Assembly: GCF_030247195.1 (NCBI RefSeq) | Contig: NC_080672.1 | Location: 306,745,115 to 306,809,114, forward strand | Length of the DNA: 64,000 nt | Reading direction: 5' to 3' | DNA from: Topomyia yanbarensis | Taxonomy: Eukaryota; Arthropoda; Insecta; Diptera; Culicidae | Shown here: positions 41,553 to 53,031 of the stretch, piece after piece | Position numbering within the stretch: position 1 is the stretch's first letter | How the letters are laid out: every line of letters begins with the position of its first letter | The notes under the pieces: model-generated | What the model was told of the DNA's origin: nothing | Database searches by the model: none | The model's input: the letters and a program-made list of their open reading frames with translations, nothing else | Program-made: the position numbers and the translations under genes

Positions 41553-43856
41553 TGTACCAGTCATTTGTAATCACATAAGTTTGAGCCAAATGACTAATTG
41601 TTTCTGCCATCTCTCAAAATCTGGGAATTAATTTTTACCACAAGCTCGCACATATATACACAAAGACAATTAATGATCTGGTCGAACTAAGTAGAATGGT
41701 ATAGGAGAAACGGCCCTTCGGGTCTCAATTCATGAGTCGAAGTTTAAAGCGATTGCATAACCTCTCTCAACTCTGTATGGAAAAGGCATCAACTTAATAG
41801 CTGAATTCCTGACCCCTTTTTTAAAATTCATTGCGGAACAAGAATATTCCCAAATATGACAGGCGCAAACCGTTCTAAAAAATTTAAATGGCTTCAAAAA
41901 CCAAAAAGCATAGATACTTTTAAAGCAATTGCATAGCTGATATTTTAAAGAGGCAACGTTCCGCACTAATCACCATGTGTCTCTATTGAATGAACACGGA
42001 AGGGTGCGCATGATGATTTGTTTATATTTATTTTTGAATGTATCCAGTTCAATAAGTGTGCACATTTTACTGCAAATAAATGGTTCATATTTCATTATAT
42101 CTTTAATAGAGGTTCAACCTTTACGAATTTTTATTTCACAACGAAAAAAATGTTATATAAAAAAACAATCAAAAATTTTGCGCAGAGATAATCGCAGAAT
42201 ATAAACGATAAAAAACAAACATTCCTTTTTCGCTTATGATTGAAAAAAAAACGAAAAATAAACAGCATAGCCAGACAATTTTCGAATTCAAACATCGCTT
42301 CTGTCTAGCGTCTGCAATGAACGTTCGGTCGAACATACACAATGAAAACTCTCACGAAACTCCCATTATTGCAGACACGCCATGTGTGCCGTACGATAGT
42401 GAAGGGAGGTAACTTTCCTTTTTCTGCTATCATACAGATAGAATACACATCGGTTCCACGTGGAACCGCATGAATGCACGAGTTCAAATACCACTTGCAA
42501 AGTTTGCCTCTAGCTGACAGGGTTAACCAGACGTTTATCGAAAAACTCTAGACTCAAAACATCAGATACCAAATTACTGCAGCGGTTGTTCGGAAACAAA
42601 AAATACGTGCTTCCTATGTTAGCTAGTTAAAAATGGGCCTCCAGTGACCTGTGCAATGCAACGAAGGTGGAAGTATTTATGTAGATAATTATCAAAAATG
42701 GCATTTCATGTGAATATGTGCTAAAAACCGCCATAAGTAACCCTATTCGTGATCATGTCTTACCATCTCCAGCATAGAACATACAGTTTTCCCCCATTCA
42801 CATCCATTCCATTGTGCACCATGTGGTCTGTATCGTTCCAGAAACGACGTGAGGCGGAAAAAGTTCTCGGTGTGTGACGGGTTGAGTATAGAAAACTGAA
42901 AACTCATCCATACCCTTCCCCAAGGCCGGATATGCTACCCATCTCAGAAAAAGTAAGTAAACACACAAGAAGACACCAGTGTGTACCATCGTAGAAGAAT
43001 GAATGAACTCATGGTTCTTGCAAACAAACTGCCCCGGGCATCGAAAAAAGCAGTCACTCAGCAATTCGACGGGCAGTGGCTTGTTGTATTGCAAGTGAGA
43101 ATAAAGTATTCCTCGGGTAAATATTATGAATAATAAATTACTTATTTGCTCTTACCTGTTTGAACCTAGACTACGATGTGGTTGAGACGAGTAGAGTTCC
43201 GCGAAGCGTTTTGCGCCGGCTGGGAGGGGAAACGTGATATACACCACACTCTACATCTAGACGAATGGAAACCAATGGGTGGTAGCGTACTCCGGGAAAA
43301 TGCGCCGCAACTGATTGAGGGTACACAACAGAACTCGATAGACAAGACAGTACGTGGAGCAAACGCGGAACGCGGCAATTCAGGATGAATTATGAATGGT
43401 GTGTAAATTTACCGCTTTTGTCTGAACTAGTGCTGTCGCTTTCTATGAAAAGCTACGAAAATAGCGTGTCAGAGAGTCGGAGAGACAAAAAGGAGAGGTA
43501 ATTGACATACTAGGGTTTTTCGTGCTTCGGGCACCGGTCGTCGCGTTTTTTGTCTCGCCTTTGTCATCATGTATGCTTCTAGTGCTTGCATTCGACTGTT
43601 GCTTCCATGCTTTTGAATGACTGCTCCGGTTTTTTTTCCACTGTGAGCCGTTTGCTTTCTTTTATCCTGGCACCAAAGTGAATTTCGAACTATCCAGTAG
43701 ATGGCGATCCTTCTGACAAAGCTTTCTTTTTTCGTTGTAAAGCTTACTCGACCTTCGCAGACTGCACAACAAAATAATTTAAAGCTATTCACGTTTCCAA
43801 TAACAATTCTTCCTTCTTTATACTGCAGTATTCGTGACGTCTTCAGCCTTATACAT
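41553..43856. other. No gene recognised
   Basis: Mostly AT-rich DNA. The 98-codon minus frame at 42798-43094, overlapping frames at 43166-43388 and the 107-codon minus frame at 43469-43792 have no recognised domain or splice-linked partners. A perfect 16-bp palindrome, GGTTCCACGTGGAACC, lies at about 42453-42468. Confidence 0.4.
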
Positions 43857-44739
43857 TAGGGTGGCACAAGGATGAGTAAAAAAAAAATTAAATATCGCGG
43901 AACCAAGTCAAGAAAAATTTCAAAAAACATTTCTAAGTTTGTATGGAGTTTACTATTCTATTCTATTCTAACCATAACACAGCCTGTATTGAAAAGCATC
44001 CTGGAAAACACCGCAGTTATTCTTTAGTGTTTTTCTTGTCAACATTAATATTTGAAGCATACTATGTGTAATATGTCGCAAATATATAAACGGCCAGACC
44101 TACTGTGCAGAGTTGGGTTAAAAGGTGTTTTAAAACTATACGGCAATTAATTTATTCATTTAATGAATAATTTAACTAACGAATCGTTTTGAATCTTAAA
44201 TGAGGAAGAAACGAGGACAACCGTACCGACCGTTTCAGTTTATAGGGGATTGGGATATATCGTTGCGAGTGACTTGGCTAAGATGGTTAATGTCACTCCT
44301 TTGGTCCTTGGGGATGGGGTAGAGGTATTTACACCTTGCCCTGGCTAATACGCCTAGGTTAAAGCGCCTTTACTCGCTCTGCCGGTCCATTTTGTTTCTT
44401 TTCAATCAAACACAACTATTGAGGCTAGAGCGACTAAAAAATAAAGTAATGCTAATCGCATTATTCTATTCTCCAGTCGCTGCAACTTCATCATTTGCGT
44501 TTGACTGGAAAGAATCAAAATGTAACAGATACACTTCATCTAATTTCATGCTATAAGCACCACAATGGCTGTCTGTGAAGCAAAGAATCTGTTACATGAC
44601 AATGATGTTCATTTTTAAAATGTTTAAGTTTGTATGGAGTTTACTATGAAAAAACAATGCATTTTCATTAAATTCATAAATATGTCGTCTGAAGACAATT
44701 CATAGCAATGACAGCTGGTTCATGAGTTATTGCAAAATT
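43857..44739. mobile_element. TAGGGTGGCAC element fragment (hAT-like end) with insertion
   Basis: TAGGGTGGCACAAGG resembles the TAG-starting ends of the two foldback elements, and the flank TTATACAT resembles their target octamers. The matching right end was not found, so it is probably truncated by the CTCGACAAAC repeat at 44740. It is split by the retroposed sequence at 43957-44624. Confidence 0.4.
43957..44624 (-). mobile_element. Retroposed element with 23-bp target duplication and (AATAG)n tail
   Basis: The same 23-bp sequence, starting TAAGTTTGTATGGAG and ending TTTACTAT, flanks this 668-bp segment at 43934-43956 and 44625-44647. Long duplications arise by target-primed reverse transcription. 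On the minus strand the insert ends in GAATAGAATAGAATAG-like repeats, which would be a microsatellite 3' tail, giving the orientation. No protein was recognised: it could be a SINE or a strongly 5'-truncated LINE 3' UTR. Confidence 0.75.
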
Positions 44740-44872
44740 CTCGACAAACATATGATTACGGCTTAAAAGCCAACTGTCAAAATTCTCTTTGAAAGGAAAT
44801 TTCGGACGCACAATATTACTGGCTAAACAAAGTTCATATAGCAGTTAATGAAAGAGAAAACTTTTCTCTTTC
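44740..44872. repeat. CTCGACAAACATATGATTACGG MITE, partial copy
   Basis: Shares CTCGACAAACATATGATTAC and about 75 following bases with the copies at 14183 and 56979. It runs into AAACTTTTCTCTTT and is then interrupted by the short MITE at 44873. Confidence 0.7.
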
Positions 44873-44965
44873 TAGTAACAATTGAAGTTTTATGGCATTC
44901 TTGAAACCCTTCTTTAAACTTAGAACACATTTGTAGTGTGCTATAAAACTAGAAACGCTACTTAG
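44873..44965. mobile_element. CTAGTAACAATT MITE, copy 3
   Basis: CTAGTAACAATTGAAGTTTT at the left, CGCTACTTAGG at the right, with the family's GTAGTGTGCTATAAAA interior. Confidence 0.75.
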
Positions 44966-45305
44966 GTCCTGTTATTTTGAAAGCTCAACTGATGTTCACC
45001 ACTGCTTAAGAGTGCCCCGTGAACTGAAGGTAGTAAACCTGGTTATATCTGTCACTAAACGCCAGCAAAAGAGTATCTCTGACCATGAAGCACGATTTGA
45101 TTTTAACCAAAACTTTTGAACGTAGCATCCACGGATTAAGATCATAAAGATAATGTTGGAACATAACTTGGCCGAAAACACAAAAAAGATGTTCACAACG
45201 CAGCGTTTTGCCGCGAGGTAAATAACACGTCAGAAATAACGGTTATGATCTCCCACATTACCTTATTTGAAACTAACAATTCTTCATAATAACGTTCCCA
45301 CTTTA

Positions 45306-47007
45306 GGGACCATCCATAAATGACGTAGCATTATATGGGGGAGGGGAGGGGGGTAGTTTTATGATGATGTGTGACGACAGGATGGTACGAGGTCATGTCA
45401 TACTACGTAGCATTTTGCCTTTCTCAATAGAAAGGTATTGCAATTGCTCTGAAAACCGACTTTTTAACGGAGGCCCGGAGGGCCGAGTGACATATACCAT
45501 TCGATTCAGTTCGTCGAGTTCGGCAAATGTCTGTGTGTATGTATGTGTGTGTATGTGCGTCTGTGTGTATACGCGAACACAATCTCACTCACTTTTCTCA
45601 GAGATGACTGAGCCGATTTTCACAAACTTAGTCCCAAATGAAAGGTGCAACGTTCATATAGGTTGCTATAGAATTTCTAATGGATCCGACTCCCGGTTCC
45701 GGAATTACAAGGTGATGGGTACGATCACGCAGAAAATGTCGATTTTAATAAATTCTGCAATGAATGTATAATGCTGAAATTTTTTCCAAAATGTAATCAC
45801 AACTGCTTCGATTTGTAGTACTAGGTCACTAACAGCCATTCAAGGTCTCTTTGGTCACATTGGTCACCATCATCGGTTCCGGAAGCCCCGGCGGAAGTAT
45901 CAAAATTCAGAATAACAGTCAAATCGGTTTCTCGGAGATGGCTAGACCGAATCAACCAAACTTAGTCTCAAATGAAAGATGTTGCGTTCCCGTAAATGGC
46001 TATTAAATTTCATCCCGAACCGACTTCCGGTTCCGGAGTTACGGATTGTGGCGTGCGATTACATAGCAAATTGTGATTCAAACCGATACTCCGATGAAAG
46101 CAAAAAAGGTAAAAAATTCGCTAAAATATCTCTCAAACAACTTAAATTCACAGTTCTAGGTCACCGGCGGCCAAACAAACTTTCGTTGACTACATTGACC
46201 ACCATAGACGGTTCCGGAAGTGCCCGGGAAAGGCGGCCATCTTTCAAAACTAGCAAACTCATAGCAGTTTCTCGGAATTGGTTGGGCCACAAACTTAGTC
46301 CCAAATGATAGCTATATTATCCCCACAGATGCCTATAAAATTTGGCACGGATCGCGTATATGGTTCCGGAAATATACACTGAACCATCCGGTCACATATT
46401 AAATTCCCATATAAGCCGGAACTCAAATTTTTTTCCAAAGGGGGGACCCCATGAAATTTCAGAAATCGAATTCGTATTTTTGATGCCAAACATCTTTAAA
46501 ATGCATGAAACGTCGAGATTTTATGTTATCACGAAAAAAAAATTTTTTTTCATAAAAATCAACTTTTTGGGACTTTTTAATTTAATATTAATGTGGCTGT
46601 TTTTTTTACAAAGTTTTAGAACTCGAATAATGATTTCTATTCTTGTATATAATTGTCATGTCGTGTATAATAAAAATGTAATATATACATTTGGAAGCTT
46701 ATAATGAATATAAACAACGCAAAAATTCTCGTGTTCATGATTAAGAAAGGGACAATTGCACCGCTAGGTGGATTAAAACAGGTTTTTAAAGCGGAATAGG
46801 GGCTGACCTGAGATCACGACAACCTTACCCATTTAATTTAACATCGTTCTTTTATTTTTTTATTTTTTACGGAGTCAAGGGGAGTAGGATTACCGTCAAG
46901 CTACGTAATTACCAGGGGGTATTTAGAGGTTTGTGACGAAATGCTACGATGGGGGAGGGGGTGTTAAAAATTACTCAAAAAATGCTACGTCATTTATGGA
47001 TGATCCC
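45306..47007. mobile_element. PIF/Harbinger-like MITE interrupted by a 1.4-kb repeat, TTA duplication
   Basis: GGGACCATCCATAAATGACG and CGTCATTTATGGATGATCCC are the ends, flanked by TTA (45303-45305, 47008-47010). Compared with the intact copy at 20464-20792 (opposite orientation), the sequence breaks at about 45416 (TACTACGTAGCATTTT) and resumes at about 46782 (GTTTTTAAAGCGGAATAGGG). Confidence 0.85.
45417..46781 (+). mobile_element. CCTTTCTCAAT repeat element, copy 1
   Basis: Begins GCCTTTCTCAATAGAAAGG, a short hairpin, and ends CACCGCTAGGTGGATTAAAACAG. TTTT flanks both sides, consistent with a short T-run target duplication. The interior contains GGAGGCCCGGAGGGCCGAG, a (TG)n tract near 45530-45570 and several TTCCGGAAC-type palindromes. 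The open frame across the left part is not conserved in a coding manner between the two copies (the TG tract changes phase), so I treat it as noncoding. No terminal inverted repeat of ordinary length. Confidence 0.7.
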
Positions 47008-47010
47008 TTA

Positions 47011-47369
47011 CATGCAGCAAAAAAAATAAAAGTTAAGAACCGAACTCATCCCGTATAAATAAATAACATTCCAGAAATCTTCGGAACCATTTCCAAACTA
47101 TTCATATAATACCCACCATGTTGGGAGTACTACTGATATATTCCACCATTATAATTGAACTGTTATACTACCATACCCATTTTAGTTACCATTTGCAATA
47201 CATTCCGTGTATCCTATATTGGAGATTTGTATACTACATTGTACTTTTGTGTCATAGGTTAATGTTACTCTGGTGGTCTTTGTTATCATATATCTGTTTA
47301 TGCTGTTCCAAAAACCTGTAGTTTAACATGGTCAAAAATCCTCATCTTATAACGTTACGGCGATAGCTC
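47011..47369. other. No gene recognised
   Basis: AT-rich DNA between two elements. The 67-codon plus frame at 47118-47321 is rich in Tyr and Leu without a motif. Confidence 0.4.
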
Positions 47370-49082
47370 AATTGGGTCATTAAATGAGAGAAAAAAATCT
47401 TTTTTTATTGCATACATCGATAAAGCTGATTTTCGTGATTGCAACAATGTTTTTTTCCAACTCAGGAAACGTGAAAATAATATTAAAATTAAAAATAAAG
47501 AAATATGTTGACAGTCTGGATTTGCCACTATCAGAAGCATTTGACATATCGAATTTCACGACAAAATTAATGCATGTTTTCTAGGTTTTCCCGCAGGGTT
47601 ATTTTTATTTGACATAAACACCATACAAGGCCTTTAGTTTTTTTTTTCATTTTGGGTGTTGTCTTGATAGGCCAGATGTAAACAACCGCAGTTTTCCTAT
47701 ATATGGTTCCAAGTTTACATAAGATTTATTTTAAAAAACCTATTTTAATCCACCTAGCGGTGCAATTGTGCCTTTCTCAATCATGAATCACAAGAATGTG
47801 TGCGTTGTTTACATTCATTAAAAACTTTTAAATGCATATATTACATTTTATTATTATACATCACATGACAACTATATACAGGAAAATAAATCATTATTCG
47901 AGTTCTAAAATTTTGAAAAAGAAAAAACGGTAATATTGAACTGAAAAAAGGTGCGAAATCGGCAAAGTCCCAAAAAGTCGATTTTCATAAAAAAAAATTT
48001 TTCGAGATAACATAAAATCTCCACGTTTCATGCATTTTAAAGATGTTTGGCATCAAAAATACGAATTCGATTTCTGAAATTTCATGAGGTCCCCCCTTTG
48101 AAAAAAAATTTGAGTTCCGGCTTATATGGGAAATTCATATGTGATCGGACGATTTAGTCTATATTTCCGGACCCATATAAGCGATCCGTACGAATCCGTA
48201 GACATCTATGGGGATATTATAGCTATCATTTGGGACTAAATTTGTGAAAATCGGCCCAACCATTTCCGGAAAACTGATGTGAGTTCGTAAATTTTAACAA
48301 CCCGTAACTCCGGAACCGGAAGTCGGTTGGGGATAAAATTTAATAGCCATTTACGGGGACGCAACATCTTTCATTTGAGACTAAGTTTGGTTGATTCGGT
48401 CTAGCCATCTTCGAGAAACCGATGTGACTGTTAGTCTGGATTTGGATACTTCCGCCGGGGCTTCCGGAACCGATGATGGTGGAACCGATGATGGTGGCCA
48501 AAGAGACTTTGAATGGCTGTTAATGACCTAGTACTAAAAATCGAAGCAGTTGTGGTCACATTTTGGAAAAATTTTCACCATTATACATTCATTGCAGAAT
48601 TTCTTAAAATCGACATTTTCTGCGTGATCGTACCCATCACCCTGTAATTCCGGAACCGGAAGTCGGATCCATTAGAAATTCAATAGCAGCCTATGGGAAC
48701 GTTGCACCTTTCATTTGGGACTAAGTTTGTAAAAATCGGTTCATCCATCTCTGAGAAAAGTGAGTGAGATTGTGTTCGCGTACACACACAGACGCACATA
48801 CACACACACATACATACACACACACATACATACACACACACAGACATTTGCCGAACTCGACGAACTGAATCGAATGGTATATGTCACTCGGCCCTCCGGG
48901 CCTCCGTTAAAAAGTCGGATTTCAGAGCAATTGCAATACCTTTCTATTGAGAAAGGCAAAACAAAAAAATCGTTTTTAAGTATTACAACGAAATTTTTTT
49001 TGAAATAATGTTGTAGTATGTATATTGGACCTAAAATTTATCGAATGGTACGGAAAACTATATATAGCTTAATGACCCAATT
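47370..49082. mobile_element. AATTGGGTCATTAA MITE, copy with insertion
   Basis: Ends AATTGGGTCATTAA and TTAATGACCCAATT. It matches the 504-bp copy at 50592-51095 along the whole length except for 47740-48962, where a CCTTTCTCAAT element plus AAAAC is inserted. Noncoding. Confidence 0.85.
47740..48957 (-). mobile_element. CCTTTCTCAAT repeat element, copy 2
   Basis: The reverse-oriented partner of 45417-46781. On the plus strand it starts CTATTTTAATCCACCTAGCG and ends CTATTGAGAAAGGC. Comparison with the empty MITE at 50592-51095 fixes the ends and shows AAAAC duplicated at 47735-47739 and 48958-48962. It contains a (CA)n tract at about 48785-48842. Confidence 0.8.
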
Positions 49083-50591
49083 GGATAAAACGTCAGGCCA
49101 ACGAAGCTGTCTTTAAAAGAAGGCGTGTAACAAAGCAACTTCATCAACCGATAGAATTGAAATGTGAATGGGAAGATTTTTTTGTTTCTCTAGTCAATAT
49201 TTTATACATCGCTAGACCTAAATTTGCATGTCACCATAATCTGTATGGTTCTTGCATAGTATGTTGTCAAAATATATATAGAAAACAGCACATTTTGGTA
49301 TGGTGACCGTTCTTAACAACCCGTTGTTTGTTTGGTCGAGTATGGAAAAACGGCACTGGTTATGTTCGATATTATACCAGGCAATGGTTAATCTATAGTT
49401 GAACGAACTATATTGAAAATGGTTTTGAAACGTTTGATGCAATGGTGGGCATATGGTACACATTTATACGGGATGTCCTTCAGATTGGTTGTATATGACG
49501 CTCGAATCTGAACTATTAAACACCCTATGTTGACAGCTGCATAATTCGGTTTATGATTAGCCTATCACAGTGAACTAGATTGAAGTATCAGCCAGAGTAG
49601 CCAGATAAATTCTAGAGCTAACGTCATATCTACAATGAGAGACTCTCTTTGTTTACTTTCTCTTTCGATTTTCACAGGCAATCTTCCCAAATGGACATTG
49701 TACACAATGTTCGCTTGGGCTCTGTGCTCATATTAAACCTACACTTCGTGCACAAACTCAAACACGCTATTTCATATCAAAACCCGTGCACATGATCGCC
49801 TGCACAACAGAACCCCATGTACGTACACGGTGTACGTACACGTAGGTTCGTGGCTCCAGTTTTCTCTTTCTCACTCTCATCATCACTAGCGTTGACTCTT
49901 TTTGCCTTGTGCGAATCGTTCTCGTGTACGTACCCGGTGTACGTACACGGATGTTTGAACTAGAGTTTGCATATCGTTCGCTTGAGTTCGATGTTCGAGG
50001 CGAACCTGTACATCGACCCGATGCATGTTTGAGGTTGAACTCGTGCACGAAGCTTTGTACACAGGTACAAACTTATCGATGTTCATGGGAAGTCATTATA
50101 GTCATTATAGCACTTTTCACTTATTTTACAGTACAGATCGAAATACGGTGGTTTTGACTAACACATTATGCTAAAAAGTTGAGAGATAAATGTTAAAGCA
50201 ACCGAATTATTAACAAAAGAGATAATAAACAATTAGAGTCTTTTTTTGAAAAAAGCCTCAAGAATTCAATTTTTACCAACGGTGTAGACAATTACACAGC
50301 GTAGAAATAATAACTCTCTTTGGGTAAGTTGTAAACTGTACTCGTATCTGCCGGAATTGGTATTGCATATATTTTTAGAATACATGGGAACATATTCAAT
50401 AATGTTTATTGTTTATCCATGTTAAATCACACACAAACTTTGAACCATTTGTGGTAAAATATAGTGCAACCTATCAAATCAATATTTTGCATAGTAAAAT
50501 GAGGTGGTATCGCGAGTAGTTCTAGATCGGTTCCACTGTTCCACTCTATTATACATGCAGGAATTCCACGACAAAAGTTTAAAATCTCTCA
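49083..50591. other. No gene recognised; GTAC-rich patch inside
   Basis: No supported exon. At 49817-49965 the palindromic unit TGTACGTACACGG occurs four times in two pairs (49818-49843 and 49923-49948), within a region dense in GTGCAC/GTACAC words. Open frames across it (49767-50048 minus, 49909-50157 plus) reflect these repeats. Confidence 0.5.
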
Positions 50592-51095
50592 GAATTGGGT
50601 CATTAAATGAGAGAAAAAAATCTTTTTTTATTACATACACCGATAAAGCTAATTTTCGTGATTGCAACAATGTTTTTTCCAACTAAGGAAATAATATTAA
50701 AATTTAAAATAAAGAATTATGTTGACAGTCTGGATTTGACACTATCAGAAGCATTTGACATATCGAATTTCACGACAAATGATGCCCTGTCAGAAAAAAT
50801 TAATAATGTTTTCCCGGTTTTCCCGCAGGTTTATATTTATTTGACATAAACAATTAAACACCATCCAATGCATATAGTTTTTTCATTTGGGTGCTGTCTT
50901 GATAGGCCAGATGTAAACAACCGCAGTTTTCCTATGTATGGTTGCCAAGTTTACATAAGATTTATTTTAAAAAACAAAAAAATCATTTTTACGTATTACA
51001 ACGAAATTTTTTTTGAAATAATGTTATATTATGTATATTGGACCTAAAATTGATCGAATGGAACAGAAAACTATATATAGCTTAATGACCCAATT
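50592..51095. mobile_element. AATTGGGTCATTAA MITE, intact copy
   Basis: A 504-bp element with ends AATTGGGTCATTAA and TTAATGACCCAATT. It carries the same interior as 47370-49082, including TTGACAGTCTGGATTTG and TTGATAGGCCAGATGTAAAC. It is the empty site that reveals the nested insertion in the other copy. Confidence 0.85.
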
Positions 51096-51993
51096 TTTTA
51101 ATATTTGGTGGAACTAATCGAAAAAAATCGACACGCATTTTTTAATTTCGTCATTAGGGTGCCAATTTCCACGTTACACTGCACAGTGGTCCAGAATGTA
51201 AAGTTAGCAGAAATTTTAACTTTTTAAAAAACTAAACAACTTAGCCTTAAAATACATGTTGGAAAGTTGTTGCGCTTTGCAAGGTCCTTTTTTCGTTTAA
51301 ACAGAAGCTAAGGTGGTTCTAATTTAAGCAAGATTTAAAATTGAACTTTTCAACGGTTCGAGCTTAACTTGACTGTCTTCGATGAAGTTGTCGAACAAAA
51401 CATTTTAGAAAAAATTGATGAAGACACACAAGCTCTTTTTTATACTGTCCATTGCACGACAAATCCAAATGTAAGCTTTAAGGTATTGTTTAAAAAGGGT
51501 TTTATTTCTATAACTTTTGTAGTTCTTATTTACACTAAAGTGCCCTTTGGACAACTTCAAGATTATTTTAGGGCTCATAATTTGTTTCCATACCCAAACT
51601 ACTAAACTTTTCTCATTTCAAAGGTATGAGAACCTTTAACATAAAATTTTTTACTTTTTCAAATAGCATTATCTTCGACTAGGGCACTACCGTTGCTGTT
51701 ATATGAAATATCATACTTCATAGTATAGATCACCAAAAATTGACAAAAACGATATTTTTGTATATCTTGCAATATTTATTCAAAAAATAGTTCATTTTTG
51801 GTAAGAAGTATTTGTAACTTTATTACGGATAAAGCTAGAGGTTCAGTATCTTAGATCAAATTGTTCTCCTTTAAAATATCTGAAAATATTTCTAAATTTA
51901 TCTTAATGAAAAATCAAAACTCCAAAAGTTATACAAATAAAATTATTTTTTTAAGAAACACCCTTGTTTTTTCGGTAAAAATCTTCTAAAATA
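51096..51993. other. AT-rich DNA, no gene recognised
   Basis: The 78-codon plus frame at 51369-51605 has no recognised domain. No terminal repeats were seen. Confidence 0.4.
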
Positions 51994-52255
51994 CAGTCGT
52001 GATTCGCTGGTTGGACACTTTTTAACTGGACCTCCGCTAGTTGGACCATTGTCCAACTAAAAAGCATCTGAACGTCAAAATCTCATGTCAAATTTACTTT
52101 GACAATCAATCTGATAATATTTAGAGATGTGAGTAGATGCATTTACACTGCCAACATCTCGTTTGGAGAGTTTTTGACATTTATCAGTCGGTTCAACTAG
52201 CGAATCAAATTCGTTAGTTGGACAAGGCTGTGGCCCAACCAGCGAATCACGACTG
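51994..52255. mobile_element. CAGTCGTGATTCGCTGGTTGG MITE, copy 1 (TA duplication)
   Basis: CAGTCGTGATTCGCTGGTTG and the inverse CAACCAGCGAATCACGACTG bound 262 bp, flanked by TA (51992-51993, 52256-52257). A Tc1/mariner-type non-autonomous element, inverted relative to the copy at 62577-62843. Confidence 0.85.
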
Positions 52256-52590
52256 TACATAGAGGTACAGTGTATTCGACAAAGTTTTTTACAATTTGAT
52301 TTTCTTCATTTTTTTTGGAAGACTGCGAAGCACTATCTCGAACCATTAAAAATTTAATTTTTTGAATTTATAATAAAATAGCTAATACCCATCGCGCGCT
52401 GCTGTGATTTTCAACGAAATAGGAGGAAAACACAACTTGTTCCGTAGCGCCATCTGGCGGGCAGATAATCCCCAACCAAAAGCACACAAACACGCTCCAT
52501 AACAAATGCCTACTGTGTGTAAATTTTTACGTAAATCGGTTAAGCTGTTTGGGAGTCTATAAATCATATACATACAAACTTTCACTTTTA
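52256..52590. other. No gene recognised
   Basis: Short unremarkable spacer between the MITE and the long microsatellite. Confidence 0.4.
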
Positions 52591-52866
<276 letters not shown>

Positions 52867-53031
52867 GAACCTCCTAGCCCACTATTTAAAATAATTGAAA
52901 AGTCTTTTAAATGGCAAAATATAATGAAAACGAAGAGTCAATTTATGAAAAACCAAATTTTTAATTCATATAGCTTTAGAGGTTTTTATTTTTTGCAAAA
53001 ATATCCTTCACACGTTTTTCAGAGTTTTTAA

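Noticed and set aside
43166..43388. Overlapping 63-70-codon frames on both strands
   Set aside because: No motif, no start context or splice partner; strand symmetry of open frames suggests chance from base composition.
18285..44965. Assigning the three CTAGTAACAATT MITEs to PIF/Harbinger because their ends resemble CCCAAGCAAC
   Set aside because: No TWA duplication is visible at any of the three copies, so the resemblance alone is not enough.
45361..45771. 136-codon open frame
   Set aside because: Lies across a MITE/repeat junction, includes a (TG)n tract, and the corresponding frame in the second copy (48741-48959) diverges as noncoding DNA would.
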